Part shown: in pieces, positions 9,305 to 19,074 of the stretch | Layout: each line of letters opens with the position of its first letter | How positions within the stretch are numbered: position 1 is the stretch's first letter | Origin: Pseudomonadota bacterium | GTDB taxonomy: Bacteria > Myxococcota_A > UBA796 > GCA-2862545 | Length of the DNA: 53,542 bases | Assembly: GCA_002862545.1 (NCBI GenBank) | Contig: PKDJ01000296.1 | Location: forward strand, 1-53,542 | Reading direction: 5' to 3' | Notes under the pieces: generated by a model | Told to the model about the DNA's origin: nothing | What the model saw: only the letters and a program-made list of their open reading frames with translations | The model's database searches: none | Position numbers and translations under genes: made by a program

Positions 9305-9611
9305 GAACAGGCAGCATAAGCCGACTCGCCGGTGCATGACGAGTCTCCGGGCCGCTCACGGAGTTTCCCGCGACGCCAGCTTCAAGGTCGTCCGGCATGC
9401 CGAGAGGGGCCGGGGACGGCTGCGGGACGGCTGAGGAGGGCGCTCGCGCCCGCCAAGTGACCTCGAGACACGCGGGTCCGGCGGAGGCGGAGCCCCCTAC
9501 GCGCGGTCGGTGTTGTCCAGTCTCGTCTCCGTCCGCCCGCCACACCAAGTCCCGGCGGCCCGCAGCCCCGTCCCACCCAACACAGCGCCGCGAAGGCGCG
9601 GACTTGGTGTG
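9305..9611 (-). repeat. dispersed repeat copy R1 (divergent), with large inverted repeat
   Basis: Starts with CAGGCAGCATAAGCCGAC at 9308, the same terminus as copies R3-R6, then diverges in the middle and resumes in the conserved core (CCCCCTACGCGCGGTCGG, TCCAGTCTCGT). It continues into the block CCCCGTCCCACCCA shared with R3 and R6. A 12-bp perfect inverted repeat (CACACCAAGTCC 9541-9552, GGACTTGGTGTG 9600-9611) encloses the inner hairpin GCGCC-GCGAA-GGCGC (9586-9600). The divergence suggests an older insertion than R3-R6. Confidence 0.75.
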
Positions 9612-9614
9612 CGG

Positions 9615-9905
9615 AGTCAGAGCGCTAGTGGCCTCGTCCAGCACCAGCAGACTGGTGGCGCGGATCAGAGCCCGAGCGGATCGATGCACTGTCGTTACGG
9701 GCGATGACAGTCCGGTAGGCCTGGACGAAAACCTGTTCGAGTGAACAAGCTGTAGGAGCGTCCGATGGATCTCTGCGGCCTTTGTGGGATCCTCGACCTC
9801 GACGTCCATGGCGGAATGTCGGCCCAGGCGGATGTTCTTGAGCACCGTAATGTCGACGAGAGCTGCGTCCTACAGGACACCAGCCGCTATACAAGGTGTC
9901 CCGGA
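9615..9905 (-). pseudogene. ABC-transporter ATPase fragment, broken
   Basis: On the minus strand the translation reads VL, a TAG stop (9870-9872), then DAALVDITVLKNIRLGR and KAAEIHR, and after a degraded stretch ARALIRATSLLVLDEATSAL. These are the Q-loop region, the following LxNIxxGR segment and the Walker B of an exporter-type ABC ATPase. The TAG stands where a conserved Gln (CAG) is normal, and the LSGGQ signature is replaced by LSSPV. Walker A and the membrane domain are missing. The fragment abuts repeat R1. Confidence 0.75.
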
Positions 9906-10130
9906 CATGATTCGTCATCCACCGCGGGTCGCCACGCAGAGCATTTATTGGCGACACCGTCGGCTCACCGGCGTGTGGCGGATGCGTGGACCCGTGATCA
10001 CGCGGGAACTTCAGGAGCACGTCGAAGCTGCCGACTTGCCTGTGTACCGAGGCCATGTTGGCCACTCTCGGAGCCCGCCGCCTGCCATCGCGAGGTCCAC
10101 GAATGAGGTCGGGACAGGCCGACGCCCCTT

Positions 10131-13055
10131 TCACTTCGTCGTGAGCGTGAAGATGCCGTCCCAATCGTCGGGTGGAGGGTGTGTCCGGTAGGTGGCGATC
10201 CGGTCCAAGTAGAGCAGGGCAGCCTTGTCGTCTGGGCGAAGCTCCAGCGACTGTTTCATCATCTGTTCAGCTTCATCCCATCTCATGGTCCGGTAGGCCT
10301 TCAGACCTGCGGCGAAACAATCAACACTTTGGCGATAGCGCTGTGAGTTGCCTGCTCGATGGGAAAGGCTCTCGTAGATCGGAACTGCCTCGTTCTTGCC
10401 CTTGACGCGCAGGCGATCCAGCTCGCGGAATGACCCCAAGTCAGGTTCTGTGAGTCGGTCAAGGGTGAACTGACTTAGTACGATGTCGACCCCGTAGCGC
10501 TTCGTCACCCCCTCCAGTCGTGCGGCCAGATTGACGGGATCACCTATGACGGTGTAGTCCATGCGCTTCGGGGAACCGATATTGCCAACAACAACTTCGC
10601 CTGTGTTCAGACCGATGCCAATCGAGAGCACCTGCTCGCCACGGCTGAGGCGGCGAGCATTGAGATTGTCGAGCGCCGCGAGCATCGCGTGAGCGGTCGC
10701 CAGCGCGTTGTCAGCGTCCTCGACTCTGGGGAAGGGTGCGCCGAAGATCGCCATGACGGCGTCACCGATGTACTTGTCGAGGATGCCATCATGGTGCTCG
10801 AGTACATCCATCATCTCTGTGAAGTACTCATTGAGGAGTGCAACGGTGGATTTGGGTCCTATGGACTCGGCGATTGTCGTGAAGTCGCGGATGTCGGAAA
10901 AGAGAGTGGTCACCTCTTGCGATGTGCCCCCGAGGCTCCCTTCGTCGGCTTCGAGGAGCTGCTCGACCACCTTCTTGGGCAAGTAGCGAGCCATGGTGCC
11001 GCGCACGCGCTTTTCGGTTGAGATGTCGGAGAGGATCAGCATGTAGCCTGTCCCTTCTCCATCTTCGCCCTTCAGCTCAACCGTCCTGGAGTTGACGCTG
11101 ACGTCTCGTCCGTCCCTGAGCCTGAGGTCGCGGTCGATGTTGGTGTCGCTCTGACCCGAGTGCGCAACCCGATGGAGTGAGTCTATGACCCACGAATTCT
11201 CGTCAACGACGTTGGTGATGGGTCGACCGATTATGTCTAGGTCAAGATTTCCAAGAATCGAGTTTGCTGCAGGGTTTAGCTGTGAAATGTCGAACTTTCG
11301 GTCGACGGAGACGACGCCTTCGCCGAGGTTGTTCAAGATCAGCTGGTTTGCGTTCTTCATGCGCAGCACGTCGCTGAAGAGCTGTGCCTTTTCGATAGCG
11401 ACGACAGCCTGGCTCGCGAGCGTCTCGAAGAGTTTCTCTTCGCGCTCTCCAAAGGAGGACTTCCGGTTAAGAACCTGCATCACACCAATACAATCTCCGT
11501 TACGGGTGATGAGCGGCTCGCAGACGAGGTCCAGAGTCCTGAAGCCCGTTAGGGCGTCGGTGCGGCCACTGAACAAAGGGTGGGTGGTGGTGTCAGGGAT
11601 ATTGATGCGCTCACGGGTCGTAAAGGAATTCCCAGCAACACCCTCATCGGGTGCAATCTCAATGTTCGTGGTACCCTCCGCCACGGGTGTCCACAATACG
11701 TTCCTCTTCGCGTCGAAGAGAAAGATGGAGCTTCGCTCACAGTTGAGCAACTGCCTGGCGGATCCCGCGATCAAGGGCAGGAGAACATTGAGGTCGAGCT
11801 CTTGTGCAATGACGCGCGTCAGCTTGAGCATTTGGAATTCTGAGCGACGATGCTCCAGGTCCTGCCACAGCGATCGAGCAACCGCTCCGATCTCGTCACG
11901 ACGCTGCATGTACGATTCAGGTATTTGCCCCTCGTAGTCGCCGGCCCGACGACGCTCGATGATCTTGTTCATCTCGGTCAACGGCTCTGTGTAGCGTCGG
12001 ACCACGATGAGGATCGTAAAAATCGTCGCGAGGATTGCGCAGATCGTCACCAACAGCGTCCGACGGCTGAGATCCTGATACTGGGTGGTGAGATCGGATT
12101 CCGGGATGGCTACGGCGAGCGTCCACTGGCGAGAGTCATCAATCGCCAAGCTGCGCTGCGACACCAAGACGGGACCAAGTTCTGGGTGCGAGAGCTGCAG
12201 CACCGAATCCCGTGTTCCACCCGCGAGGGCGTTCCCGACGAACGACAAAAGTGGATCCGAAAGCTCGGTCATCTTTGCTCTGCGAACGGAGTCGCCATCG
12301 AGTACGACCAGCGGGGCGTCGACGGAGGATGCGACGAGCAGGCCGTCTGGATCGAAGATGAAGGCCTCACCGTTGGCAGCGAGCTGCAGCCCACTCAGGA
12401 ACGAGCTCAGTTCGCCAAGCGTGTATCCAGCATCCATTACACCGATAAATTGACCGCTGTCGTCGTACACAGGCGAGGTCACATCAATGCAGAGCTCGTT
12501 TCGTCCGAACCAGACGTAGATGTCCGTCCATGTCACTTGGCGTGAGTCTGCCGCGGCGCGGTACCAGGGTCGGGCCGTCACATCATAGGGTTTTCCAGGG
12601 TCCAGCAAGGCTCCTAGCTCAAGGTCGGATGTTGCAGCATAGGTAGCGTAGTTGCCCTCGGTATCCCTCAAGCTGAAGGTGTATGTGCCGTCATCCTCAC
12701 GCTGAAAGCCGACAACGTCACCGTCCTCTCTGCCGTAGTAGACATATGCAACACTGTCGAACTCAAGGACCTGTTGCGCAACACGACGCCTCATGAAGGT
12801 GAGGTCTTGCGGATCGGAGATGCCGATCTCGATCTCTGCCACGCTGTCGCGCACGACACGCGCAGGCTCGGCCAACAGATTGAGGATGCTGAACTCAATC
12901 CGCTCGCCGTAGGCCTGGCCAAGCTGTATCGCGACCTCACTCACAGACTTCTGCCACGCCTGGTGGGCAAATCCGCTTGTCGCGACAACGACGCCGACCA
13001 AGAGCGGCAGGAAGACCGCGTATAGAAAGGCACTCATGGACCTGAAGTTCAACAT
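10131..13055 (-). CDS. membrane sensor adenylate cyclase (dCache-HAMP-GAF-PAS-class III cyclase)
   Basis: 974 residues. Helix about 8-28; extracytoplasmic dCache-like sensor 40-320 (WYRAAADSRQVTWTDIYVWF); second helix 333-352; HAMP 353-405; GAF 410-560 (ERSSIFLFDAKRNVLWTP); PAS 565-685; class III cyclase 712-880; helical, TPR-like tail. In the cyclase, metal-binding Asp721 (FSDIRDF) and Asp765 (KYIGD), purine-selecting Lys761 and Asp839 (YTVIGDPVN), and transition-state Asn842 and Arg846 are all present. This is the pattern for ATP, so cAMP production in response to a periplasmic ligand is predicted. Codon use is visibly less GC-rich than in the flanking genes, and both flanks are long and gene-poor, which fits later arrival. 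Confidence 0.9.
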   Translation of the reverse strand: MLNFRSMSAFLYAVFLPLLVGVVVATSGFAHQAWQKSVSEVAIQLGQAYGERIEFSILNLLAEPARVVRDSVAEIEIGISDPQDLTFMRRRVAQQVLEFDSVAYVYYGREDGDVVGFQREDDGTYTFSLRDTEGNYATYAATSDLELGALLDPGKPYDVTARPWYRAAADSRQVTWTDIYVWFGRNELCIDVTSPVYDDSGQFIGVMDAGYTLGELSSFLSGLQLAANGEAFIFDPDGLLVASSVDAPLVVLDGDSVRRAKMTELSDPLLSFVGNALAGGTRDSVLQLSHPELGPVLVSQRSLAIDDSRQWTLAVAIPESDLTTQYQDLSRRTLLVTICAILATIFTILIVVRRYTEPLTEMNKIIERRRAGDYEGQIPESYMQRRDEIGAVARSLWQDLEHRRSEFQMLKLTRVIAQELDLNVLLPLIAGSARQLLNCERSSIFLFDAKRNVLWTPVAEGTTNIEIAPDEGVAGNSFTTRERINIPDTTTHPLFSGRTDALTGFRTLDLVCEPLITRNGDCIGVMQVLNRKSSFGEREEKLFETLASQAVVAIEKAQLFSDVLRMKNANQLILNNLGEGVVSVDRKFDISQLNPAANSILGNLDLDIIGRPITNVVDENSWVIDSLHRVAHSGQSDTNIDRDLRLRDGRDVSVNSRTVELKGEDGEGTGYMLILSDISTEKRVRGTMARYLPKKVVEQLLEADEGSLGGTSQEVTTLFSDIRDFTTIAESIGPKSTVALLNEYFTEMMDVLEHHDGILDKYIGDAVMAIFGAPFPRVEDADNALATAHAMLAALDNLNARRLSRGEQVLSIGIGLNTGEVVVGNIGSPKRMDYTVIGDPVNLAARLEGVTKRYGVDIVLSQFTLDRLTEPDLGSFRELDRLRVKGKNEAVPIYESLSHRAGNSQRYRQSVDCFAAGLKAYRTMRWDEAEQMMKQSLELRPDDKAALLYLDRIATYRTHPPPDDWDGIFTLTTK

Positions 13056-13621
13056 GTAGCCAGGTGCCCGCAGCTGCTTGAGTCCTTGTGGGCGCAGAGT
13101 ATAAGCCGATACGCCTGTGCATCATGGTTATGTCGTCCTCCGCAAGATCGACTGCTCGGCGGCTTATGCACTCCAAAGCGCCTCATTGAGAGGGACAGCG
13201 TTACCCTCGCCTGCGCCAGAATCGAGTGTCTCGGCGCCACTGCGCGGGCGCTGGCGTCATCTCACAGCTGACCTTGGCCCCTCTCGGCCGGGAGATGCCA
13301 CCTCTGCCTCAAGCTAGGGAGAAAAGAAGACTCTCGGGAAGAAGGTGGGAGAGCCGGTCAGGCGCCCGCAGAGTCGACACCGCTCCACTTCTCCTGCACA
13401 GATGCTTGCGGCTAATTGGCTCGGGCGTACAGCGCGCTAGTGCTGCTTATCTTCCTAGGTCCGACCAGGAGGCGCTTGCGATGTAGTAGCGCGATCGTCG
13501 GACCTCTTGGCCGAGGGGTCCTCACGGCGGAACGAAGTGCTCTCGGTTCTTCAGTCGACCAATGCGGGCTGAGCGACTGACCGGGGCCGCATCGGGGTGG
13601 CTGGATGCGGTCGGTTCGTGA
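13056..13621. other. 566-nt gap with no recognised gene
   Basis: Lies upstream of the cyclase start and downstream of the methylase stop. I see no coding pattern, RNA gene or repeat copy. The part next to 13055 should hold the cyclase promoter, but I cannot identify the boxes. Confidence 0.4.
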
Positions 13622-16258
13622 TCAGGGCTCGTCCGGACTCGGTCGCAGCATGCGCTGCAGGAGCACGGGCTCTAGGGGCTCGGCCGCCCAGCGGAGGGTG
13701 GGTGTGCCCCCGTTGACGAGCAGCCGTCGTGGCTGGTGTCGGAGGAGGTGGGGATCGATCACCTCGGCGAGCTCCTCGTCGGGCCAGCTGCGGCAGTCGC
13801 GCCACACGACCGTGGTCATCACGTCCTCCGGATCGACGCCGGTGACGCAGACGAGACGGTCGCGCCCCAGGGTGTCGTAGCAGTGGACCTCGAGCCCGAG
13901 CAGGTGCACGAAGGTCTCGACGAGATCGACGGGGTGCTCGGTGCGGACGCCGCCCTCGACCACCGAGACGGTGTGACGCCAGGGGTCTTCGATGGTGCGC
14001 AGCGCCGGGATCGACACGTCGCCGTCCGCACCGATTTGGATGCGGAGGCGCCGATCGCCTTCGGGCTCTTCGTCGGGTCCGAGGACGCTCTCGAGCGTGT
14101 CGTCGTAGGACGTGAGGCGAACGATCTGCTGGACGAGCGGAGGCGGCGAGGTCGTCTCGTCGAGTGCGCTGCGCGCTGCGTGCGCGAGGCGCGGGGTGGT
14201 GATGTCGAGCGCATGGTCGCCGACCTCGGTGAGCAGGTAGCGTCGTCGTCCACCGTCTTCCTGATTCAGGCGAATCACAGCCTCGGCCGTGGACCCCGAG
14301 CCCGCGAAGAGGTCGACGATCAGTCCGTCCTTGCGGTCTCTCACACCGGCGATGGTCATGAGGTGATGCAGGAAGTCGATGGGCTTCTTGCCGTCCCGGA
14401 AGGTGACGCCCCCCTCGTGGGCAACCCGATTGAAGGCGCTCTCGAGATCGATGAAGGTCGGGTAGGGCACGCGGCGGACCCGCTTCCGGCGAAGGGGTAT
14501 GCCCTGGAAGTAGTCTGGGTTCTTTCGACGATGGGAGGCGGGTGGAACCCAGAACCAGCGATGGCCCAGGCCGTCTGCACCCATTCCCTCTACCTGCAGC
14601 AAGCAGCCTTGGTAGCGCGTGAGGTGAGGCTCGACGTGAGCGACGTAGAAGCGACCGCTGCTGTTGGCGCGGCGTAGAGTGCCGCGAATGTTGATCCGCT
14701 TGAGGCCCCGACCGCCCTCTTCTCGCTCGAGCACGAAGCGTCCCGGTCCGTAGACCACCATGCGACGGCCCTCGATCGACTCCTCGCGGTCAGGCTCCCC
14801 CGTCGTGACGACTCTCCAGGAATAGGCATCGTCGTCGTCGTTGGGGACTTGCCGGCCCGTAGCCCAGGCGTCGCGGCCCATCCGGAACAGGGCCGCGTAC
14901 TCGATCACCTCGTGCACCTCCTTGTCCTCGGCAAGGGTGCGGTCCTCGTGGCGGACGCGAACGCTGAAGAGTCCTGCCTTCGCTGCTGGACCGAGGATCT
15001 GCTCGCCGAGCTGCATCAAGCTCGACACCTCGTTCTCGTCGATGGACATCCACAGGAAGGCTCTGGAGTCGGCGAGGTTCGCCAGGGGCTCCACCACCTG
15101 CTGGACGAGGCTGAGCCAGGTGTGGCGCGCGAAGCCGTCGTTGTAGAGAAAGCCGGCCGTGCCCGTGTTGTAGGGGGGGTCGAGGTAGGCGGCTGAGACT
15201 CGGCCCTTCAGGGAGGGGCCAAGCAGCGCGAGAGCGTCGCGGTTGTTGCCATGGATCAGCGTCCCGGCACGCTCGCCGGGGAGCTCGGGAGCATGCTCCG
15301 CGAGTGTGTCCCAGGCCTGGCGAGGTGTGAAGCCTTTGGTGTCGAGCATGCCCGTCGCTGTGGGGACCAGCCACCGGCTGCTGAGGACGAGCCGTCGGGT
15401 GCGGTAGAGCGTGAGTCGCAGATCCTCCAGGCTTGCGAGCAACTCGATCAAGGCGCTCGCCACCTCTCTGCACGCGGCGAGCTGGGGGCCGAGCGTCGTG
15501 GCGTCTGCCGATTCGACCACCAGCTCGGCGAGGAAGAACCGGAGATCGTCTCTTAGAAAAGAACCTAAGTCCTCGTGGATGAAGAGGTCGTTGTCGTCAG
15601 GTGCCGTGTAGCGCGACAGGTGGATCTCGAGCAGTGTGCGTCGGCCTCGTCGGTGACCGAGGGCCTCTCGCCACCGCGGTGGGACATGCTCGAGCACGGA
15701 CGTGACGGTGTCGTGATCGACGCGGCGCTGGGTGGGCTGTCGGCCGGAGGGACGGACCTGCCCGTACACGAACCAGACGGTCAGCGTCTCGCCGTCGATC
15801 GTGAGCGGCTCGTCGGCGCGGAGCGCGTAGCGGAGGCCCGTAGACTTTGCGACGTCTCTGCCGGTCGCGGCGCGGGAGAGTCGGAGCTTGAGCTGCGGGG
15901 CAGCGAGGTGAGGGGTGGGCGGGAGGCGTGCGCTGTAGTCGATGTGCCGGGCGGTCGTCTTCACATAGAGCTGTCCGGCGCTTCGCCACGAGAGGTGAAC
16001 ACCGTCCTGGATGGGTGGGGGGCGGCGCGAGTGGGGCACGAAGGTGCCTGTCTGCCAGTACCTGTCGAAGAAGGCGGACAGGTCTCCGAGGACCGCTTCG
16101 TGCTGACGAGCTGTGAGGCTCTGCAGAGCGGGCTCGATCTGCTCCACGCGCACGCGCTCGAGCCGAGCTGTCGCCCAGCGGAGGAGGCGATTCTCACCAA
16201 AGTCGAGTGCGGCGCGTTCTCTCTGGAACAGTCGGTCGAGCAGGTCGTCGAGGCTCAT
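13622..16258 (-). CDS. orphan adenine-specific DNA methyltransferase, type III Mod-like
   Basis: ATG 16258 (MSLDDLLDRLFQRER) gives 878 residues; a longer frame would overlap the upstream M23 gene and is basic nonsense. Motif IV of a beta-class N6-adenine methylase, YLDPPYNTGTAGFLYNDGF, precedes motif I, LIVDLFAGSGSTAEAVIRL, in the type III Mod order. The first about 450 residues include FFDRYWQTGTF and VHLSWRSAGQLYVKTT, resembling the long N-terminal region of large Mod-like methylases that usually sit beside a helicase-nuclease. No restriction or helicase gene is seen here, so it may be a solitary epigenetic methylase. It is the last gene of an apparent six-gene operon, 28 nt after the M23 gene. 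Confidence 0.85.
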   Translation of the reverse strand: MSLDDLLDRLFQRERAALDFGENRLLRWATARLERVRVEQIEPALQSLTARQHEAVLGDLSAFFDRYWQTGTFVPHSRRPPPIQDGVHLSWRSAGQLYVKTTARHIDYSARLPPTPHLAAPQLKLRLSRAATGRDVAKSTGLRYALRADEPLTIDGETLTVWFVYGQVRPSGRQPTQRRVDHDTVTSVLEHVPPRWREALGHRRGRRTLLEIHLSRYTAPDDNDLFIHEDLGSFLRDDLRFFLAELVVESADATTLGPQLAACREVASALIELLASLEDLRLTLYRTRRLVLSSRWLVPTATGMLDTKGFTPRQAWDTLAEHAPELPGERAGTLIHGNNRDALALLGPSLKGRVSAAYLDPPYNTGTAGFLYNDGFARHTWLSLVQQVVEPLANLADSRAFLWMSIDENEVSSLMQLGEQILGPAAKAGLFSVRVRHEDRTLAEDKEVHEVIEYAALFRMGRDAWATGRQVPNDDDDAYSWRVVTTGEPDREESIEGRRMVVYGPGRFVLEREEGGRGLKRINIRGTLRRANSSGRFYVAHVEPHLTRYQGCLLQVEGMGADGLGHRWFWVPPASHRRKNPDYFQGIPLRRKRVRRVPYPTFIDLESAFNRVAHEGGVTFRDGKKPIDFLHHLMTIAGVRDRKDGLIVDLFAGSGSTAEAVIRLNQEDGGRRRYLLTEVGDHALDITTPRLAHAARSALDETTSPPPLVQQIVRLTSYDDTLESVLGPDEEPEGDRRLRIQIGADGDVSIPALRTIEDPWRHTVSVVEGGVRTEHPVDLVETFVHLLGLEVHCYDTLGRDRLVCVTGVDPEDVMTTVVWRDCRSWPDEELAEVIDPHLLRHQPRRLLVNGGTPTLRWAAEPLEPVLLQRMLRPSPDEP

Positions 16259-16286
16259 GAGCCGCGTGTATCGCGCGAGCGTTCCG

Positions 16287-17264
16287 CTATCGGACTTCGA
16301 ACGCCCGGCTCTCGACCACCTCTCCGTCGATGGTGAGCTCGAGTGACCATGGGCCCGGCTGGCTCGGCAGCGAGAACGACCACCACCAGGTGGAGAGCCG
16401 CCACGCGGGCTCGCCGACCTCAATGGGAAACGGGCCGATGCGGGTCTCGTCAGGGCCCTCGAGGGTGGCGGCGACGGACTGGCCGGTCGTTCCCCCCCCG
16501 ACCACCGCGTAGGCGAGCAGCTCGTCACCGGGGTCGAAGGCCACCTGCTCCGAGGGCGGGTCTTGAATCGGATTGGCGTACTGCTCGCTTGGACCGGCCA
16601 GCAGCCACGACTCCATCAGATTCATGGGGCTGTCGTAGGGCGGTGGGTCGCACCACAGGGCGTCCCGGAAGGGGTCGAGGACGACTCTGTCGGCCGTCTC
16701 GACCCCAAGGTGGAGGTGTGGATGGTCCGAGCAGCCCGAGCTGCCCACCTGGCCGAGCACGTCGCCGGCCTGCACGACATCACCAACATCGACGCTCACC
16801 GAGCCGGTGCGCAGGTGGAGGTAGAGCAGCACGTGGCCGCTCGGGTGGCGCACGACGACTCGATTGTCGGCACCTTCAACGCAAGTGGTGTTGCGATCCG
16901 GCTGGCCGTCGACGATCTCAATGACCTCTCCGCCGGCGGCGGCAAGGACGTCGACTCCTTGGTCCATACGTCGAAAGCTACTGATTCCGATGTCGACCCC
17001 GTTGTGGCCGTCATAGGTCTTGGCGGCCTCACCGGTGGCGCCCGTGTGGTCAGCCAGCCCAGGTCCGGGGTCGAGATCGACGTGCTGCACCGTGACCCAG
17101 TCGATGGTGTCCGTGCCCGGGAGCGGCCAGGCGAGCCGCAGGGCATCGTCGGTGTCCACGCAGGTCGGCTCTACGCTCGAGGTCGCCGTGTCGGCAGATG
17201 GCGCGGCCGGCTTGTCTGCACCACAGCCCAGCGCGAGAGCGAGGGCCCAGGAATGACGGAACAT
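16287..17264 (-). CDS. M23 (LytM) metallopeptidase lipoprotein
   Basis: ATG 17264 follows GGAGAG and gives 325 residues with signal MFRHSWALALALGC (lipobox cysteine 14). The LytM zinc site is complete: His87 and Asp91 in HNGVDIG, His149 in YLHL, and the HPHLHLG motif with His183 and His185. M23 enzymes cut peptide bridges of peptidoglycan or act as cell-wall hydrolase activators. The C-terminal about 100 residues form a beta-rich module (WWWSFSLPSQPGPWSLELT). Anchoring to a membrane facing the periplasm is predicted. It is spaced 51 nt from the NUDIX gene upstream. Confidence 0.88.
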   Translation of the reverse strand: MFRHSWALALALGCGADKPAAPSADTATSSVEPTCVDTDDALRLAWPLPGTDTIDWVTVQHVDLDPGPGLADHTGATGEAAKTYDGHNGVDIGISSFRRMDQGVDVLAAAGGEVIEIVDGQPDRNTTCVEGADNRVVVRHPSGHVLLYLHLRTGSVSVDVGDVVQAGDVLGQVGSSGCSDHPHLHLGVETADRVVLDPFRDALWCDPPPYDSPMNLMESWLLAGPSEQYANPIQDPPSEQVAFDPGDELLAYAVVGGGTTGQSVAATLEGPDETRIGPFPIEVGEPAWRLSTWWWSFSLPSQPGPWSLELTIDGEVVESRAFEVR

Positions 17265-17315
17265 CGAACTCTCCAGCACGTGTGCCACGTAGCGCACGGC
17301 ACTCCAGAGCGTGGC

Positions 17316-18011
17316 TCAGTCGTCGTCGGCAGGTGCTCCACAGAAGCGGTACAGCAGCGCAGGCCGGTGGCCGACGGCCGTCTGGCGCGTGCCCGTGGAC
17401 TCGATGAGCTTGGTGGCGAGGACCCTGCGGCGAAAGCTGTCCTTGTTGATGGATTCGCCGAGGATGGTCTCGTGGAGCAGCCGAAGCTCTCGCAGGGTGA
17501 AGCTCGGCCCCAGCAGCGCGAAGCCGATGTTTGTGTAGGCCAGCTTGCCCCGAATGCGCAGCACCGCCATGGCGACGATGTCGTCGTGGTCGAAGGCGGT
17601 CTGTAGAGGGCCGCTCGCCGAAGACAGGACGACTGACCCCCCAGACTCTCCAGACCAGGGCACCTCGATGTCTGCGACGAGGCGCTCGGCATCAGGCAGG
17701 AGGCGCTCGGGCGGAACGAGGGCCATGTAGGCCACGGAGACCACGCGCGCGCGCGGGTCGCGGTCGGGCCTGCCGAAGGTGTAGAGCTGCTCCAGGAAGA
17801 CGTCGGACAGAGAGGCCTTCTCTCGAAGGATGCGCCGCGCTGCCTCATCCAGGGCCTCTTCGCGTCGAACCAACCCTCCCGGAAGCGCCCACAGGCCCTC
17901 TTCGGGAGCCTGGAATCGCTTGACGAGGAGGACCCTCAGGCGACCGTGCTGTGCCGTGACGAGCACGACGTCGACGGCGAGCAGGGGGTGGTCGATGCGA
18001 GGGTCACTCAT
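17316..18011 (-). CDS. NUDIX hydrolase-like transcription regulator, NrtR type
   Basis: 231 residues. Residues 1-145 are a NUDIX domain (LLAVDVVLVTAQHGRLRVLL; box GGLVRREEALDEAARRIL with the REUXEE part altered to RILREK). Residues 150-220 match the winged-helix half of NrtR-family regulators (AFDHDDIVAMAVLRIRGKL, then ESINKDSFRRRVL). NrtR proteins sense ADP-ribose-type ligands and repress NAD-metabolism genes. No NAD gene is next to it here, so its target is unknown. The altered NUDIX box suggests ligand binding rather than catalysis. Confidence 0.8.
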   Translation of the reverse strand: MSDPRIDHPLLAVDVVLVTAQHGRLRVLLVKRFQAPEEGLWALPGGLVRREEALDEAARRILREKASLSDVFLEQLYTFGRPDRDPRARVVSVAYMALVPPERLLPDAERLVADIEVPWSGESGGSVVLSSASGPLQTAFDHDDIVAMAVLRIRGKLAYTNIGFALLGPSFTLRELRLLHETILGESINKDSFRRRVLATKLIESTGTRQTAVGHRPALLYRFCGAPADDD

Positions 18012-18047
18012 GGTGTGCTCTCGGCGTCCAGGTGTGCCGCAGTGCGG

Positions 18048-18299
18048 TCACTTCGACTCGGAAGAGGTGCGTTGGTCTTGGATAATCCGCACGATGGCCT
18101 CGACGAAGAACCCAGCCGTCAGGATGCCAAACGCCCAGACGCTGGCCTCGCCCAGGGCGACGGGGTCATCGGCGAGCGAAGGCCGGAGGCTGTCGATGAA
18201 GGGAAACAGAAGCTTGGAGCCTGCCTCCGTTGTGTTGTGGTGCCAGACGTAGGCCGTCATGGCGCCCATCAGCCCGGGCCAGATCAGTCGCCGCATCAT
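18048..18299 (-). CDS. small membrane protein
   Basis: 83 residues (or 82 from the second ATG at 18296, which is better spaced from GGAG). Two hydrophobic stretches (LIWPGLMGAMTAYVW and ASVWAFGILTAGFFVEAIV) and a polar tail. Family not recognised. It sits 15 nt after the steroid-reductase-like gene and 36 nt before the NUDIX gene, so it is inside the operon. Confidence 0.6.
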   Translation of the reverse strand: MMRRLIWPGLMGAMTAYVWHHNTTEAGSKLLFPFIDSLRPSLADDPVALGEASVWAFGILTAGFFVEAIVRIIQDQRTSSESK

Positions 18300-18314
18300 G
18301 TCTCCAGTCAGTCG

Positions 18315-19067
18315 CTACCACAGTCCAGGAAGAAGTCTCCTTCTCCCTCGAGGGTATTCCGGGAGGTTCTCCTTTGCCCAGCGCCAGTTGGCATCTGCGC
18401 GCGGCACGAGGTTGGCGGCCGTGTACAGCGCGAAGGCCACGCCGGCGGGCGACCAGGTCAAGAGGGCCCATCCGCACCAGGCGATGATCTCGCCGAGGTA
18501 GTTCGGGCTCGCCACCCAGCGATGAAGTCCGCCCATCGGGACCTTGTAGCCTTGCTCGCCTGGGGCCCGGAGTCGGCGCAGGACCTCGTCGGAGTGAACG
18601 TTGATCGCAACGCCAGCCAGGAAGGTCGTGGTTCCGATCAGGAAGCGCGGATCGGTGAGCCACTCGGCCGGGTAGTGACCGACGTGACTGACCCATCCCG
18701 CGTTCGCGGTCGCGTTGAGGGTGTTGAAGGCGGCACCGAGCAGAGCAATGGCCACCGGCATGCGCTTGCCGGTCGCGCGCATCCGGAGTGGGTAGATGAA
18801 GGTGCGGTTGCCATAGTGAAGCATCCACAGCGCCAGGAGCAGAGGCGCCACCCCCGCGCCGGGGCCGAGCGCGAACACCGCGGCGAAGACGACCACGGTG
18901 GGCAGCTCCATCACCACCCATCCCCACCGCGCGGGAAGGCTCGGACCCCAGCCGGGACGCGTGTGCCGTCCGTAGGGTGCGACCACGCGAAGGAGCAGCA
19001 GCAGGGTGACCGCCGCGGCGGCGATCTCGAGCGCGCTCAGCGCCCACACGAGCTCCGAGGTCAGCAT
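18315..19067 (-). CDS. steroid 5-alpha-reductase C-terminal-like membrane protein (DUF1295/SRD5A family)
   Basis: 250 residues with about six hydrophobic segments. The C-terminal half carries the family signature: INVHSDEVLRRLR, GLHRWVASPNYLGEIIAWCG and NWRWAKENLPEYP. Proteins of this fold are NADPH-dependent reductases of 4-ene-3-oxo steroids or related lipids, and some are isoprenylcysteine methyltransferase-like. The substrate in this organism is unknown. The start codon lies 7 nt past the stop of the LysM lipoprotein gene, with its GAGG ribosome site overlapping that gene's last codons, which indicates coupling. Confidence 0.82.
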   Translation of the reverse strand: MLTSELVWALSALEIAAAAVTLLLLLRVVAPYGRHTRPGWGPSLPARWGWVVMELPTVVVFAAVFALGPGAGVAPLLLALWMLHYGNRTFIYPLRMRATGKRMPVAIALLGAAFNTLNATANAGWVSHVGHYPAEWLTDPRFLIGTTTFLAGVAINVHSDEVLRRLRAPGEQGYKVPMGGLHRWVASPNYLGEIIAWCGWALLTWSPAGVAFALYTAANLVPRADANWRWAKENLPEYPRGRRRLLPGLW

Positions 19068-19074
19068 GCCGTCC

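Noticed and set aside
13736..14677. Long plus-strand frame of 313 residues
   Set aside because: It is antisense to the methylase, including its motif I region, and shows no domain.
16259..16528. N-terminal extension of the methylase
   Set aside because: It overlaps the C-terminal codons of the M23 gene in another frame and is Ser/Arg/Pro-rich; ATG 16258 gives a sensible start.
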